From an uncultured Collinsella sp. (lineage in GTDB: Bacteria; Actinomycetota; Coriobacteriia; Coriobacteriales; Coriobacteriaceae), in contig URIA01000066.1 of assembly GCA_900547765.1 (NCBI GenBank), positions 1 to 7,371 on the forward strand: a DNA stretch of 7,371 nucleotides, read 5' to 3'. Made by a program: the position numbers and the translations under genes. Positions 1-6,539 of the stretch are shown here, in pieces. The notes under the pieces were generated by a model. That model saw only the letters and a program-made list of their open reading frames with translations, did no database searches and was not told the DNA's origin. How positions within the stretch are numbered: position 1 is the stretch's first letter; each line of letters opens with the position of its first letter.

Positions 1-10
1 GGTTTCTGAT

Positions 11-45
11 GCGGCGCGCTGCGCGCCCCGCACAGGCTAAAGCCT
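11..45. other. GC-rich dyads at the window edge
   Basis: Two short inverted repeats sit side by side: GGCGCGC/GCGCGCC at about 13-27, and AGGC-TAAA-GCCT at 34-45. They could be the end of a transcription unit that enters from outside the window on the plus strand, but neither is followed by a clear T-run in that direction. No coding region can be supported in bases 1-50. Confidence 0.2.
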
Positions 46-50
46 CTAAC

Positions 51-94
51 AAAAAAGCTAAAGAGGCCCGCCACCGTAAGCGGTGACGGGCCTC
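51..94 (-). terminator. Rho-independent terminator of the dedA-family gene
   Basis: On the minus strand, GAGGCCCG and CGGGCCTC form the outer stem and CACCG/CGGTG the inner stem around a 4-nt loop (63-94), with one mismatch between them. The hairpin is followed by TTTAGC and then six T (complement of 51-56). It lies about 37 nt past the stop codon of the DedA gene, so it should end that transcript. Confidence 0.85.
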
Positions 95-131
95 AACTGT
101 ACGGTCTGCGCGCTGGCTCGAGCTAGGCGTT

Positions 132-770
132 CTATTTGCCCAGCTTGGCCTTAACCAGACCGACCACGGTCGGGATGATCGACACGGCAACGATGCCGAT
201 AATCAGCAGCTCAAAGTGCTCCTGCACAAAGGGAATGCCGCCAAAGAAGTAGCCCAACAGCGTAAAGACCGTCGACCAGGTAATGCCGCCCAGCACGTTA
301 AAGACGACAAAGTTGCGCCAGTGCATGCCGCCCATGCCAGCGATAAAGGGCACAAAGGTGCGGATAAACGGGAAGAAGCGACCCAGGAAGATGGCCAGGT
401 GACCCCACTTGTCCAAGAAGTCCTCGGACTTTTTGATGCGCTCGGGCGTCATGGCCTTGACCTTGCCCGAAGCGATAATCTTTTTGCCAAAGAAGTGACC
501 GATCATAAAGTTGCACTGATCGCCCAAAATGGCAGCGGCCCATGCGGTGGCCAGAAGCGCCACAATGTTAAAGCCGCCATTGTGGGCAAAGAAACCCGAG
601 GCGAACAGCAGCGAATCACCGGGAAGGAACGGGAAGAACACCACGCCCGTCTCGATAAAGATGATCAGGAACACGCAGCCGTAGGCCATAAGCGGGCCGG
701 CGGCGATCCAGCTGGCGATCGCGGTGCGCGGATCCTTAAGCAGCTCGGCGATAAAATTGATGAAACCCAT
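132..770 (-). CDS. DedA-family (SNARE-associated/VTT domain) membrane protein
   Basis: This encodes a 212-residue integral membrane protein of the DedA/VTT family. Family members are linked to lipid flipping, envelope homeostasis and membrane-potential-dependent resistance; the substrate here is unknown. The family signature is clear: E40 followed by the re-entrant stretch ending FLPGDSLL (48-55), then GRFFPFIRTFVPFIAG (130-145), N158, G162 and W165. E40, D52, R131 and R137 match, as I recall, the acidic and basic residues reported essential in E. coli YqjA/YghB. Hydrophobic segments lie at about 25-60, 66-92, 138-178 and 186-206. I chose the ATG at 770 because GAGAGG lies 9 nt upstream and the family's N-terminus starts here; the frame is open for 28 codons further, but that part is not family-like. 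The gene is monocistronic, with its own terminator, and diverges from cysE. Confidence 0.9.
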   Translation of the reverse strand: MGFINFIAELLKDPRTAIASWIAAGPLMAYGCVFLIIFIETGVVFFPFLPGDSLLFASGFFAHNGGFNIVALLATAWAAAILGDQCNFMIGHFFGKKIIASGKVKAMTPERIKKSEDFLDKWGHLAIFLGRFFPFIRTFVPFIAGMGGMHWRNFVVFNVLGGITWSTVFTLLGYFFGGIPFVQEHFELLIIGIVAVSIIPTVVGLVKAKLGK

Positions 771-816
771 GAAGTAAAACCTCTCAGTTGTGGGCGCGGA
801 TACGTCCAAGTTGACC

Positions 817-848
817 AGTATACGGTTGCGGTGCCCCCTCGTGCGCAA
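817..848 (-). promoter_or_regulatory. Candidate dedA promoter
   Basis: On the minus strand a good -10 box, TATACT (817-822), lies about 47 nt before the start codon. The only -35-like hexamer is TTGCGC (843-848), at a long 20-nt spacing. A 7-bp inverted repeat, GGTTGCG (824-830) and CGCAACC (844-850), spans the spacer and could be an operator or chance. The -10 is convincing; the rest is weak. Confidence 0.35.
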
Positions 849-903
849 CCCCACAAAAGCATGACTCCATTACCAGCAAGTTTGCATAACTGACATCTGT
901 AGC

Positions 904-981
904 GCAATGGCGCCAAGATTGTCCTTCCTAATCCCTAGCAAATCGCTATACTTTATTGAATCGCATTGCCATGGCGCTAAG
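904..981 (+). promoter_or_regulatory. cysE promoter region with paired repeats
   Basis: A consensus-like -10, TATACT, lies at 947-952, about 42 nt before the cysE start codon; the best -35 is a poor TTCCTA at 925-930. Two repeat pairs surround it. GCAATGGCGCCAAG (904-917) and GCCATGGCGCTAAG (968-981) agree at 12 of 14 positions, 64 bp apart. AATCGC occurs at 941-946 and 959-964, bracketing the -10 and the likely transcription start. The arrangement suggests binding sites for a regulator, perhaps one of sulfur supply. The promoter is inferred and the repeats are seen directly. Confidence 0.45.
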
Positions 982-993
982 GGAGGGCGGCCG

Positions 994-1698
994 GTGAGCT
1001 TTATCAATACCATTCGCGAGGATATCAAGACCGTCCAGGCGCAAGACCCCGCTGCACAAAACGGTCTGGTCATCTTCCTTTCCTATCCTGGCCTGCACGC
1101 CAAGTGGAACCACGTGCCCGAGCACTGGCTCTGGGAGCACGGTCATCGCTCGCTCGCCCGCGTGCTCTCGCAAATCACCCGCCACATCACCGGCGTCGAG
1201 ATTCATCCCGCGGCACAGATCGGCAAGCATTTCTTTATCGACCATGCCATGGGCGTCGTCATCGGCGAGACCACCATTGTGGGCGACAACTGCGTGCTCT
1301 ACCAGGGCGTTACGCTCGGCGGCACCGGCAACGAGACCGGCAAACGCCACCCAACGCTCGGCGATAACGTCACCGTGGGCACGGGCGCCAAGGTGCTCGG
1401 CAACATCCGCATCGGCAACAACGTCAAGATCGGCGGCAACTCGGTCGTCGTCAAGGACGTGCCCGACAACTGCACCGTCGTGGGCGTGCCGGGACGCATC
1501 ATCAAGCGCAACGGCTGCCGCGTGTTCGAGGAGAGCTTCGACGCCAAGCAGCATCGCGAGTACATGCCCGATGACGCTGCCGAGCAGAGTGCCCTCAACC
1601 GCCAAGGCATCACCGAGAACGCCCGCCGCGTCAAAGAACTCGAGCGAGAGGTGGCCGAGCTCAAAGCCCTCGTCGCCAAGCTCGTGGACGAACGCTAG
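994..1698 (+). CDS. cysE: Serine O-acetyltransferase CysE
   Basis: CysE makes O-acetyl-L-serine from serine and acetyl-CoA in the cytoplasm, the committed step of cysteine synthesis. The 234-residue protein has a short helical N-terminal part (about 1-60) and a left-handed beta-helix of hexapeptide repeats (about 66-165). The motifs are diagnostic: D83-H84 in IDHAMGVVIGET, GVTLGGTG (105-112) and H119 in GKRHP; D83, H84 and H119 correspond to the E. coli catalytic Asp and two His. The start is GTG at 994, with GGGAGGG ending 6 nt upstream; an in-frame ATG at 907 lies before the -10 box and is unlikely. The length is near the short Bacillus-type CysE (about 217) plus a C-terminal extension. That tail (about 200-234) has apolar residues at 213, 216, 220, 223, 227 and 230, a regular heptad pattern, and ends in VDER rather than the terminal Ile that docks into CysK in enteric bacteria. 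It stands alone with its own promoter and terminator. Confidence 0.95.
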   Translation: MSFINTIREDIKTVQAQDPAAQNGLVIFLSYPGLHAKWNHVPEHWLWEHGHRSLARVLSQITRHITGVEIHPAAQIGKHFFIDHAMGVVIGETTIVGDNCVLYQGVTLGGTGNETGKRHPTLGDNVTVGTGAKVLGNIRIGNNVKIGGNSVVVKDVPDNCTVVGVPGRIIKRNGCRVFEESFDAKQHREYMPDDAAEQSALNRQGITENARRVKELEREVAELKALVAKLVDER

Positions 1699-1734
1699 AG
1701 GCGGACGACCACCGACAACATTGACGCCAACGCA

Positions 1735-1773
1735 AAGGCGCGCCAGAGGATTCACCCCCGGCGCGCCTTATTT
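1735..1773 (+). terminator. cysE terminator, probably bidirectional
   Basis: A perfect 10-bp inverted repeat, AAGGCGCGCC (1735-1744) and GGCGCGCCTT (1760-1769), encloses a 15-nt loop 36 nt after the cysE stop. On the plus strand it is followed by ATTT, and on the minus strand the stem runs into TTTGCG. It therefore probably serves both cysE and the convergent exporter operon. The T-runs are short, so strength is uncertain. Confidence 0.7.
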
Positions 1774-1776
1774 GTG

Positions 1777-1807
1777 ATGTGGCAAAGAGACTGTCCCTTT
1801 GTCACAT
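1777..1807. repeat. 31-bp near-perfect palindrome between convergent genes
   Basis: The arms ATGTGGCAAAG (1777-1787) and CTTTGTCACAT (1797-1807) pair at 10 of 11 positions, and the odd pair is a G-T wobble in RNA. The centre AGACTGTCC also carries GAC/GTC, so the dyad is almost continuous over 31 bp. It touches the stop codon of exporter half B (1807-1809). No T-run follows on either strand, so it is not a typical intrinsic terminator. I have an impression of similar elements in other Coriobacteriia intergenic regions, but cannot check it. Confidence 0.7.
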
Positions 1808-3807
1808 TATGCGAACTGGCTCAGATAGAGGTCGGCGTAGGCACCCTCGGCAGCCAGCAGCTCCTTATGCGTGCCCTGCTCGATAATGTTGCCGTGATCC
1901 ATGACCAAGATCAGGTCGGCGTCCACGATCGTCGACAGGCGATGCGCGATCACAAAGCTCGTGCGCCCGCGCATAAGCGCGTCCATGGCACGGCCGATGG
2001 CAAGCTCGGTACGCGTGTCCACGCTTGAGGTCGCCTCGTCCAGGATGAGAATCGCCGGGTTGTTGAGCAGTACGCGTGCGATGGTCAGCAGCTGACGCTG
2101 GCCCTGGCTAATGCTCTCGGCATCGTTGGCCACGCGCGTGTCGTAGCCCTGCGGCATAGTGCGCACAAAGAAGTCGACCTGCGCGGCACGAGCGGCGGCC
2201 ACAATTTCGTCGCGCGTTGCCTCGGGGCAGCCGTAGGCGATGTTTTCGGCAATCGTGCCATCGAACAGCCAGGCGTCCTGCAGCACCATGCCAAACTGCT
2301 GCCGTAGCTCGCCGCGGTCCATGCGGCTCGTATCCACGCCGTCGAGCGTAATACGCCCGCCGTCAATCTCGTAGAAGCGCATGAGCAGGTTGATGAGCGT
2401 CGTCTTGCCTGCGCCCGTGGTTCCCACCACCGCGATCTTTTGGCCCGGCTCGGCGGTAAACGACACGTCGCGCATAAGCGGCTTGTCGGGCGAATAACCA
2501 AAGCGCACGTGCTCAAAGGAGACGCGGCCCTCTACGCGACCCGGCAGCTTGGCGGCCTCGTCCGGCAGCGGACCGGCTTCCATCTCGGGCTCATCGAGCA
2601 GGTCGAACACGCGCTCCGCACTCGCCAGCGCGCTCTGCAGCGAGTTAAAGGTAAACGACAGCTGCGTCATGGGTTCGGACGCCTCGTAGATAAACTGAAA
2701 GAACGCCTGGAACACGCCGACGGTCATGTGACCGGCAACCAGCATGCTGCAGCCCACCAGCGCGATCACGATCTGCGCCAAACGGCCGATAAAGCGCACC
2801 GCAGGGCCGACGGCATTGATCATAAAGTCGGCCTTGGTACTCACGCGCGCTAGCTCCCTCGAGGCCTCATGCACTTCGGCAGAACTCTGACGCTCGCGGT
2901 TAAACGCGCGAATCACCAAACGGCCCGAATAGCCTTCCTCAACCGCGCTCGTGATTTTGGACACCCACTCCTGGCGCTCGCCGGTCACGTCATGTGTGCG
3001 ACGCGAGACCACTTTGGTCATCAGCAGCGACAGCGCCATAAAGAACAAAAAGACGAGCGTGAGCGGCACGCTAAACACGAACATCACGCTCACGGCGCCC
3101 ACCACGGTGCCGATCGACACAAGCAGCTGAAGCAATCCGCGCTGCATACTCTCGGACATCTTGTCCAAGTCGTTGGTCGCACGGCTGACGACCTCGCCGG
3201 GACGATGCGCATCAAAGTAGGCAAGCGGCAGACGGTTGAGCTTTTGCGCGATGCGGTTGCGTAGGCGCAGGTTGAGGCGCTCGGCAACGCTCGACATCAA
3301 AAAGCTCTGGAGTGCGTAGAACGAGGCGGCGGCGGTCCAAATCATAAAGTAGATGAAGATGGTCCTGCCGCAGTTCTCCCAGGTAATGCTGAAGGTAGTG
3401 TTGTTGGCAAACGCCAGCTTCATGTGCCCCCACAGTTCATCGATCACGCGGGCGCTGTAAGCCGGCGCCGCGGTGTTAAAGATGACATAGAACACGATGC
3501 TCGCGAACACGATATAAAAGCGCCAATGGTCGCCGGCGGCCTCGCTCCACAGGCGGCGCACCGTCGCCCAGGTGTCGCGGGGCGTCTCGTCCTCGTCCTC
3601 GTCGTCAACGTCGCGCATGCGCTCCGCCTCGGCGCGGGCGCGCTCGTCCTCGGCGCGCTCGTTTTCCTCGTAGAGCGCCTGGCGGCGAGCCTCGCGCTCC
3701 GCCGCCTTGGCGGCTTCGTCCAGGCCGGGCATGGCGCCCGTCTCCTCAACTGTCTCCTCAACCGCGGCATCATCGACGATGCCCTGTTTTTTGAGCTCCT
3801 CGGTCAT
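1807..3807 (-). CDS. ABC exporter half B (permease-ATPase fusion, catalytically complete NBD)
   Basis: This 666-residue half-transporter is the likely partner of the gene just upstream. An unusual N-terminal extension (1-90) is very rich in Glu, Asp, Arg and Ala; membrane helices span about 96-380 and the nucleotide-binding domain about 425-660. Visible motifs are Walker A GTTGAGKTT (462-470), Q-loop Q510, signature ISQGQ (566-570, replacing LSGGQ), Walker B ILILDE with D590 and catalytic E591, and H-loop H622. The signature departs from consensus as in the canonical partner of heterodimeric exporters such as TM288. The ATG at 3807 is chosen because GGAGG lies 8 nt upstream; a GTG at 3816 falls within that Shine-Dalgarno sequence. 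The ATG begins 1 nt after half A's stop codon, and the ribosome site lies inside half A's last codons, so translation is probably coupled. Multidrug or toxic-compound export is the usual role; the substrate is unknown. Confidence 0.9.
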   Translation of the reverse strand: MTEELKKQGIVDDAAVEETVEETGAMPGLDEAAKAAEREARRQALYEENERAEDERARAEAERMRDVDDEDEDETPRDTWATVRRLWSEAAGDHWRFYIVFASIVFYVIFNTAAPAYSARVIDELWGHMKLAFANNTTFSITWENCGRTIFIYFMIWTAAASFYALQSFLMSSVAERLNLRLRNRIAQKLNRLPLAYFDAHRPGEVVSRATNDLDKMSESMQRGLLQLLVSIGTVVGAVSVMFVFSVPLTLVFLFFMALSLLMTKVVSRRTHDVTGERQEWVSKITSAVEEGYSGRLVIRAFNRERQSSAEVHEASRELARVSTKADFMINAVGPAVRFIGRLAQIVIALVGCSMLVAGHMTVGVFQAFFQFIYEASEPMTQLSFTFNSLQSALASAERVFDLLDEPEMEAGPLPDEAAKLPGRVEGRVSFEHVRFGYSPDKPLMRDVSFTAEPGQKIAVVGTTGAGKTTLINLLMRFYEIDGGRITLDGVDTSRMDRGELRQQFGMVLQDAWLFDGTIAENIAYGCPEATRDEIVAAARAAQVDFFVRTMPQGYDTRVANDAESISQGQRQLLTIARVLLNNPAILILDEATSSVDTRTELAIGRAMDALMRGRTSFVIAHRLSTIVDADLILVMDHGNIIEQGTHKELLAAEGAYADLYLSQFA

Positions 3808-3808
3808 G

Positions 3809-5545
3809 CTACTCACCTCCCTTCATCTGTGATTCCGCGATGGCGCGGTATACCTCGCAGGTTTCCATCAACTCGTCGTGCGCGCCCAAGCCCACGACCT
3901 CGCCATCCTTGAGCACCACGATCTGGTCGGCATGCAAAATAGTCGAGATGCGCTGGGCGATGATAAGCACCGCGGCATCGCGCGTCTCGTCCTGCAGCGC
4001 ATGGCGCAGTGCCGCATCGGTCTTAAAGTCCAGAGCCGAAAAACTGTCGTCGAAGATATACAGATCGGCATGCTTCATGAGTGCGCGGGCAATCGCCAGG
4101 CGCTGGCGCTGACCACCCGAGAAGTTCGTGCCGCCCTGGGCCACCGGCGTATCGAGCCCCTGGGGCTGGTCGAGCACAAAGGTGCTCTGGGCAACCTCCA
4201 GCGCATGGAGCATGTCAGCCTCGGTCGCACCCTCGTTACCAAAGCGCAGGTTGCTCGCCACCGTACCCGAGAACAGCCACGCCTTCTGCGGCACGTAAGC
4301 GATATGCCCGCGAATCTCACCTTGCGAAAGGTCGCGCAGATCGACGCCGTTCAGGCGAATGGTGCCCTTCGTGGCATCGTGGAAACGCAACAAGAGCTTG
4401 GCCACCGTTGACTTGCCCGAGCCCGTTGAGCCCACGATCGCGGTCGTCTGTCCGCGGCGGCAGGTAAAACTCAGGTTGCACAGGGTGTCCTCGTCGGCAT
4501 CGTCAAAACGGAACGACATGTGGTCGAACACAGCCACCACGTCGGCCCCATCTGCGGACTCAGGCGCCCCGTCGCCCAGCGTAGCCTTGCCGTCTACAAT
4601 GCTCGGCTTGATTTCGAGCACCTGCTGTGCACGGTTCAGGCATGCGGCGGCGCGCGGGAGCGTCAGAATCACCATCTGCGCCATCATCACAAAGAACAGG
4701 ATCAGGATCGCGTACTCCAGCACGGCCGAGATGCTACCGATTTGCATGGCGTGGACGCCCACGCGGTTGCCGCCCACCCACAGCACCGCCACCTCGGCGA
4801 TGTTCATCAAAAAGAAGCTGGAACTGTCGAGACCCACAAACAGGTGGTTGACCTTGATGGCGTTGGCCGCGTAATCGCTAAACACCTTGTCCAGGCGCTG
4901 CTCCTCGTGGCGCTCCTTGTTAAATGCGCGGATGACGCGCACGCCCACGATGTTCTCGCGCAGCACCACGTTCATGCGGTCGATAAAGCTCTGCAGGCGC
5001 ATAAAAATCGGCGCGGCGTTAGCCACCGTAAAGACCGCCGCCACCAGCACGATCGCAACCACCACGCCCAGCAGCGTGCCCATGGCGGGATCGATGAACC
5101 AAGCAAAAATGATGCCTGCCACGGCCAAGAACGGCACCGGCAGCACCAACTGAATCGTCTGCAGGATCGCTTGCTGAATCACGTTGATGTCGTTGAGCGA
5201 GCGCGTGATCATCGAACCCGTGCCAAAGCGCTCAAAGTCGCTGGCCGCGAGTTCGAGCGACTTGTCGTACACGGCATTGCGGATATCGCAGGCTACGTTG
5301 GCGGCCAGGCGCGCCGAAAGATAGCAGCCCAACACCGTGCCGCCGCTGGCCATGCCGGTCGCGATAAGCATATACAGGCCGTTGCGTAAAATATAGTCGA
5401 CATCGCCCGTGGTAATACCGGTGTTGACCATGTTCGCCAGCATCGTGGGAACCAACAGCGTACCGACGTTATCTATCAGCACCGCAAACAGCGTCACCGC
5501 AATCAGACCGCGGTACGGCCTCATAAACCTCATTAAGAGTCGCAT
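3809..5545 (-). CDS. ABC exporter half A (permease-ATPase fusion, degenerate NBD)
   Basis: This 578-residue half-transporter has six membrane helices over about 15-300 and an ATPase domain over about 337-575. Motifs are Walker A GSTGSGKST (372-380), Q-loop Q420, intact signature FSGGQ (475-479), and Walker B LYIFDD, in which D500 stands where the catalytic Glu normally is. The H-loop reads AQRIST, with Gln (531) instead of His. An Asp and a Gln at these two places mark the degenerate member of heterodimeric exporters (TM287, LmrC and BmrC-type). Its intact signature would serve the competent ATP site built on half B's Walker motifs. The ATG at 5545 has GAGGGGG about 4 nt upstream, inside the end of the regulator gene, which it overlaps by 13 nt. 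The alternative is a homodimer, which is unlikely given the adjacent complementary partner. Confidence 0.9.
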   Translation of the reverse strand: MRLLMRFMRPYRGLIAVTLFAVLIDNVGTLLVPTMLANMVNTGITTGDVDYILRNGLYMLIATGMASGGTVLGCYLSARLAANVACDIRNAVYDKSLELAASDFERFGTGSMITRSLNDINVIQQAILQTIQLVLPVPFLAVAGIIFAWFIDPAMGTLLGVVVAIVLVAAVFTVANAAPIFMRLQSFIDRMNVVLRENIVGVRVIRAFNKERHEEQRLDKVFSDYAANAIKVNHLFVGLDSSSFFLMNIAEVAVLWVGGNRVGVHAMQIGSISAVLEYAILILFFVMMAQMVILTLPRAAACLNRAQQVLEIKPSIVDGKATLGDGAPESADGADVVAVFDHMSFRFDDADEDTLCNLSFTCRRGQTTAIVGSTGSGKSTVAKLLLRFHDATKGTIRLNGVDLRDLSQGEIRGHIAYVPQKAWLFSGTVASNLRFGNEGATEADMLHALEVAQSTFVLDQPQGLDTPVAQGGTNFSGGQRQRLAIARALMKHADLYIFDDSFSALDFKTDAALRHALQDETRDAAVLIIAQRISTILHADQIVVLKDGEVVGLGAHDELMETCEVYRAIAESQMKGGE

Positions 5546-6045
5546 GTGTCCCCCTCGCCCTTATCGTCAGTCTCGTTCTCGGCGGCCACTTGCCGTTTAA
5601 ATGCCTCGCACTCTTCGTTAAGAACATGGGAGAACTTACCGACCAAGCGCATAATCTCGCGCTGCTCCCACAGCTCGAGCGCCTCGAATGCCTGTTGCTC
5701 GGCTTTTTGCGCCGGCAACGCGTAGCGCTTGGCAAACCGCACGCCTTCTTCGGTCAGTCGCACAACCTTGTTCTTACGACTGCCCTCGGCAAACTCCAAC
5801 GTCGCAAGCCCTCGCGCCCTAAGCGTCTTAATCGCCGAATTGATGGTCTGTTTGCTGTAGAACCATTCACTCGTCAGCCGACTCACGGCAACGCTTCCGC
5901 CCGCCGCACTCGTGTCGACGAGCATCCAGTAGGCGCAGTCCGAAAGACCGCAGGCGCGCGCGAACTCCGAATAGACACGGTCAAGCCCGTTGAGCATCCG
6001 GTCGAAATCGACCAGGCTAACTGCACTATTCATCTCTCCCACCAT
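5533..6045 (-). CDS. MarR-type winged-helix transcriptional regulator
   Basis: This encodes a 170-residue DNA-binding protein. The middle matches the MarR fold: a helix-turn-helix around 52-77 with the recognition helix in SKQTINSAIKTLRARGL (64-80), then a wing at about 82-98 ending in VVRLTEEGV. Outer helices for dimerisation lie at about 10-45 and 105-152, and the last 15 residues form an acidic tail. As first gene of the exporter operon, overlapping half A by 13 nt, it is probably its repressor, released by an exporter substrate; that is the usual arrangement, not shown here. Two copies of a 16-bp repeat upstream are its likely operators. The start is uncertain: ATG 6045 has no good ribosome site, while ATG 6033 (166 residues) follows GGTGGGAG very closely. 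The effector is unknown. Confidence 0.85.
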   Translation of the reverse strand: MVGEMNSAVSLVDFDRMLNGLDRVYSEFARACGLSDCAYWMLVDTSAAGGSVAVSRLTSEWFYSKQTINSAIKTLRARGLATLEFAEGSRKNKVVRLTEEGVRFAKRYALPAQKAEQQAFEALELWEQREIMRLVGKFSHVLNEECEAFKRQVAAENETDDKGEGDTCDS

Positions 6046-6049
6046 TCGA

Positions 6050-6108
6050 TAGTCCGAGTTTTGACCAATTTATATCTCTACATTAGTCCGAGTTTTGACT
6101 ATCGTCAA
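6050..6108 (-). promoter_or_regulatory. Promoter and tandem operator of the marR-exporter operon
   Basis: TAGTCCGAGTTTTGAC occurs twice exactly, at 6050-6065 and 6084-6099, 34 bp apart. The second copy extends to the perfect dyad TAGTC-N8-GACTA (6084-6101); the first is TAGTC-N8-GACCA. On the minus strand a -35 box TTGACG (6103-6108) and a weak -10 TAATGT (6080-6085) are exactly 17 bp apart, with the dyad filling the spacer. A second possible -10, TATAAA, is at 6069-6074. The other copy lies just before the start codon. This layout fits repression by the adjacent MarR-type protein. The repeats are seen directly; the binding is inferred. Confidence 0.65.
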
Positions 6109-6150
6109 TAAGCTCGTTGTTTATGGTCGTCCCTACATAAGCATATCGAC

Positions 6151-6186
6151 AAAAAAGACCGCCGGCGCGGGGGCGGCGCCGGCGGT
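6151..6186 (-). terminator. Rho-independent terminator of the orphan small gene
   Basis: ACCGCCGGCGC (6158-6168) and GCGCCGGCGGT (6176-6186) form a perfect 11-bp GC stem with a 7-nt loop. On the minus strand it is followed by C and six T (6151-6156). It lies 26 nt past the stop of the 96-residue gene and insulates the regulator promoter from read-through. Confidence 0.92.
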
Positions 6187-6212
6187 TGCGAGAGAATATC
6201 GATTGTTGGCTG

Positions 6213-6503
6213 TTACGCAGCGACGGCCTCATAGACCGTAGCGCCCGAGAAGCTGTCATGCAGGCTCTTGCCGGCAATCCACGGCAGCTCGACGACCTCG
6301 CAGACCGTGTTGACCAGCTCGGAGCAGTCAGTAAAGTGGCCCTTATCGTTGAGGGCCTCGCAATCCTGAACACGCCAATAGCCATCGGTGTGCGTGATGT
6401 AGTACTCGTGATCGTTGATCGACACGAAAGCGCGCGTCTTGGAACGCAGCAGCTTCAGAAATCCTTCGAAATCGGTCTCGACGACATCTCCAGCCTGGAA
6501 CAT
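6213..6503 (-). CDS. Orphan 96-residue protein, function unknown
   Basis: I do not recognise a family. The ATG at 6503 is strongly supported by AGGAGGT ending 6 nt upstream; the frame extends to an ATG at 6539, but that 12-codon Gly/Arg-rich prefix contains this ribosome site and is not plausible. The predicted protein is small, acidic and soluble, with no signal peptide or membrane helix. Residues 1-50 look like a compact beta-rich fold (FQAGDVVET, AFVSINDHEYYITHTDGYWRV). Three cysteines (C48, C60, C68) lie in the middle, with no CxxC motif. The end, GATVYEAVAA, is small and apolar and resembles a C-terminal ClpX-type degron. The strong ribosome site, own terminator and matching base composition argue for a real, well-expressed gene. 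A small DNA-mimic, adaptor or housekeeping role are all possible; none is supported. Confidence 0.75.
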   Translation of the reverse strand: MFQAGDVVETDFEGFLKLLRSKTRAFVSINDHEYYITHTDGYWRVQDCEALNDKGHFTDCSELVNTVCEVVELPWIAGKSLHDSFSGATVYEAVAA

Positions 6504-6539
6504 GATGTTACCTCCTGGCCCGGCGCCACCACGGCGCAT

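Noticed and set aside
216..893. 225-codon plus-strand frame opposite the DedA gene
   Set aside because: The composition (Lys, His, Glu, Gln) is that of an antisense reading of a membrane protein; there is no domain and no start signal.
907..993. Upstream ATG extension of CysE by 29 codons
   Set aside because: It lies upstream of the -10 box TATACT, and the good Shine-Dalgarno sequence is placed for the GTG at 994.
946..1755. Open frame of 269 codons on the minus strand opposite cysE
   Set aside because: It mirrors cysE codons in GC-rich DNA, is dominated by Ala, Val, Asp, Gly and His, has no family motif, and overlaps an unmistakable gene.
4520..5389. Open frame of 289 codons on the plus strand opposite exporter half A
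   Set aside because: It is His/Arg/Gln-rich antisense of the transmembrane-encoding region, with no recognisable domain and no ribosome site of note.
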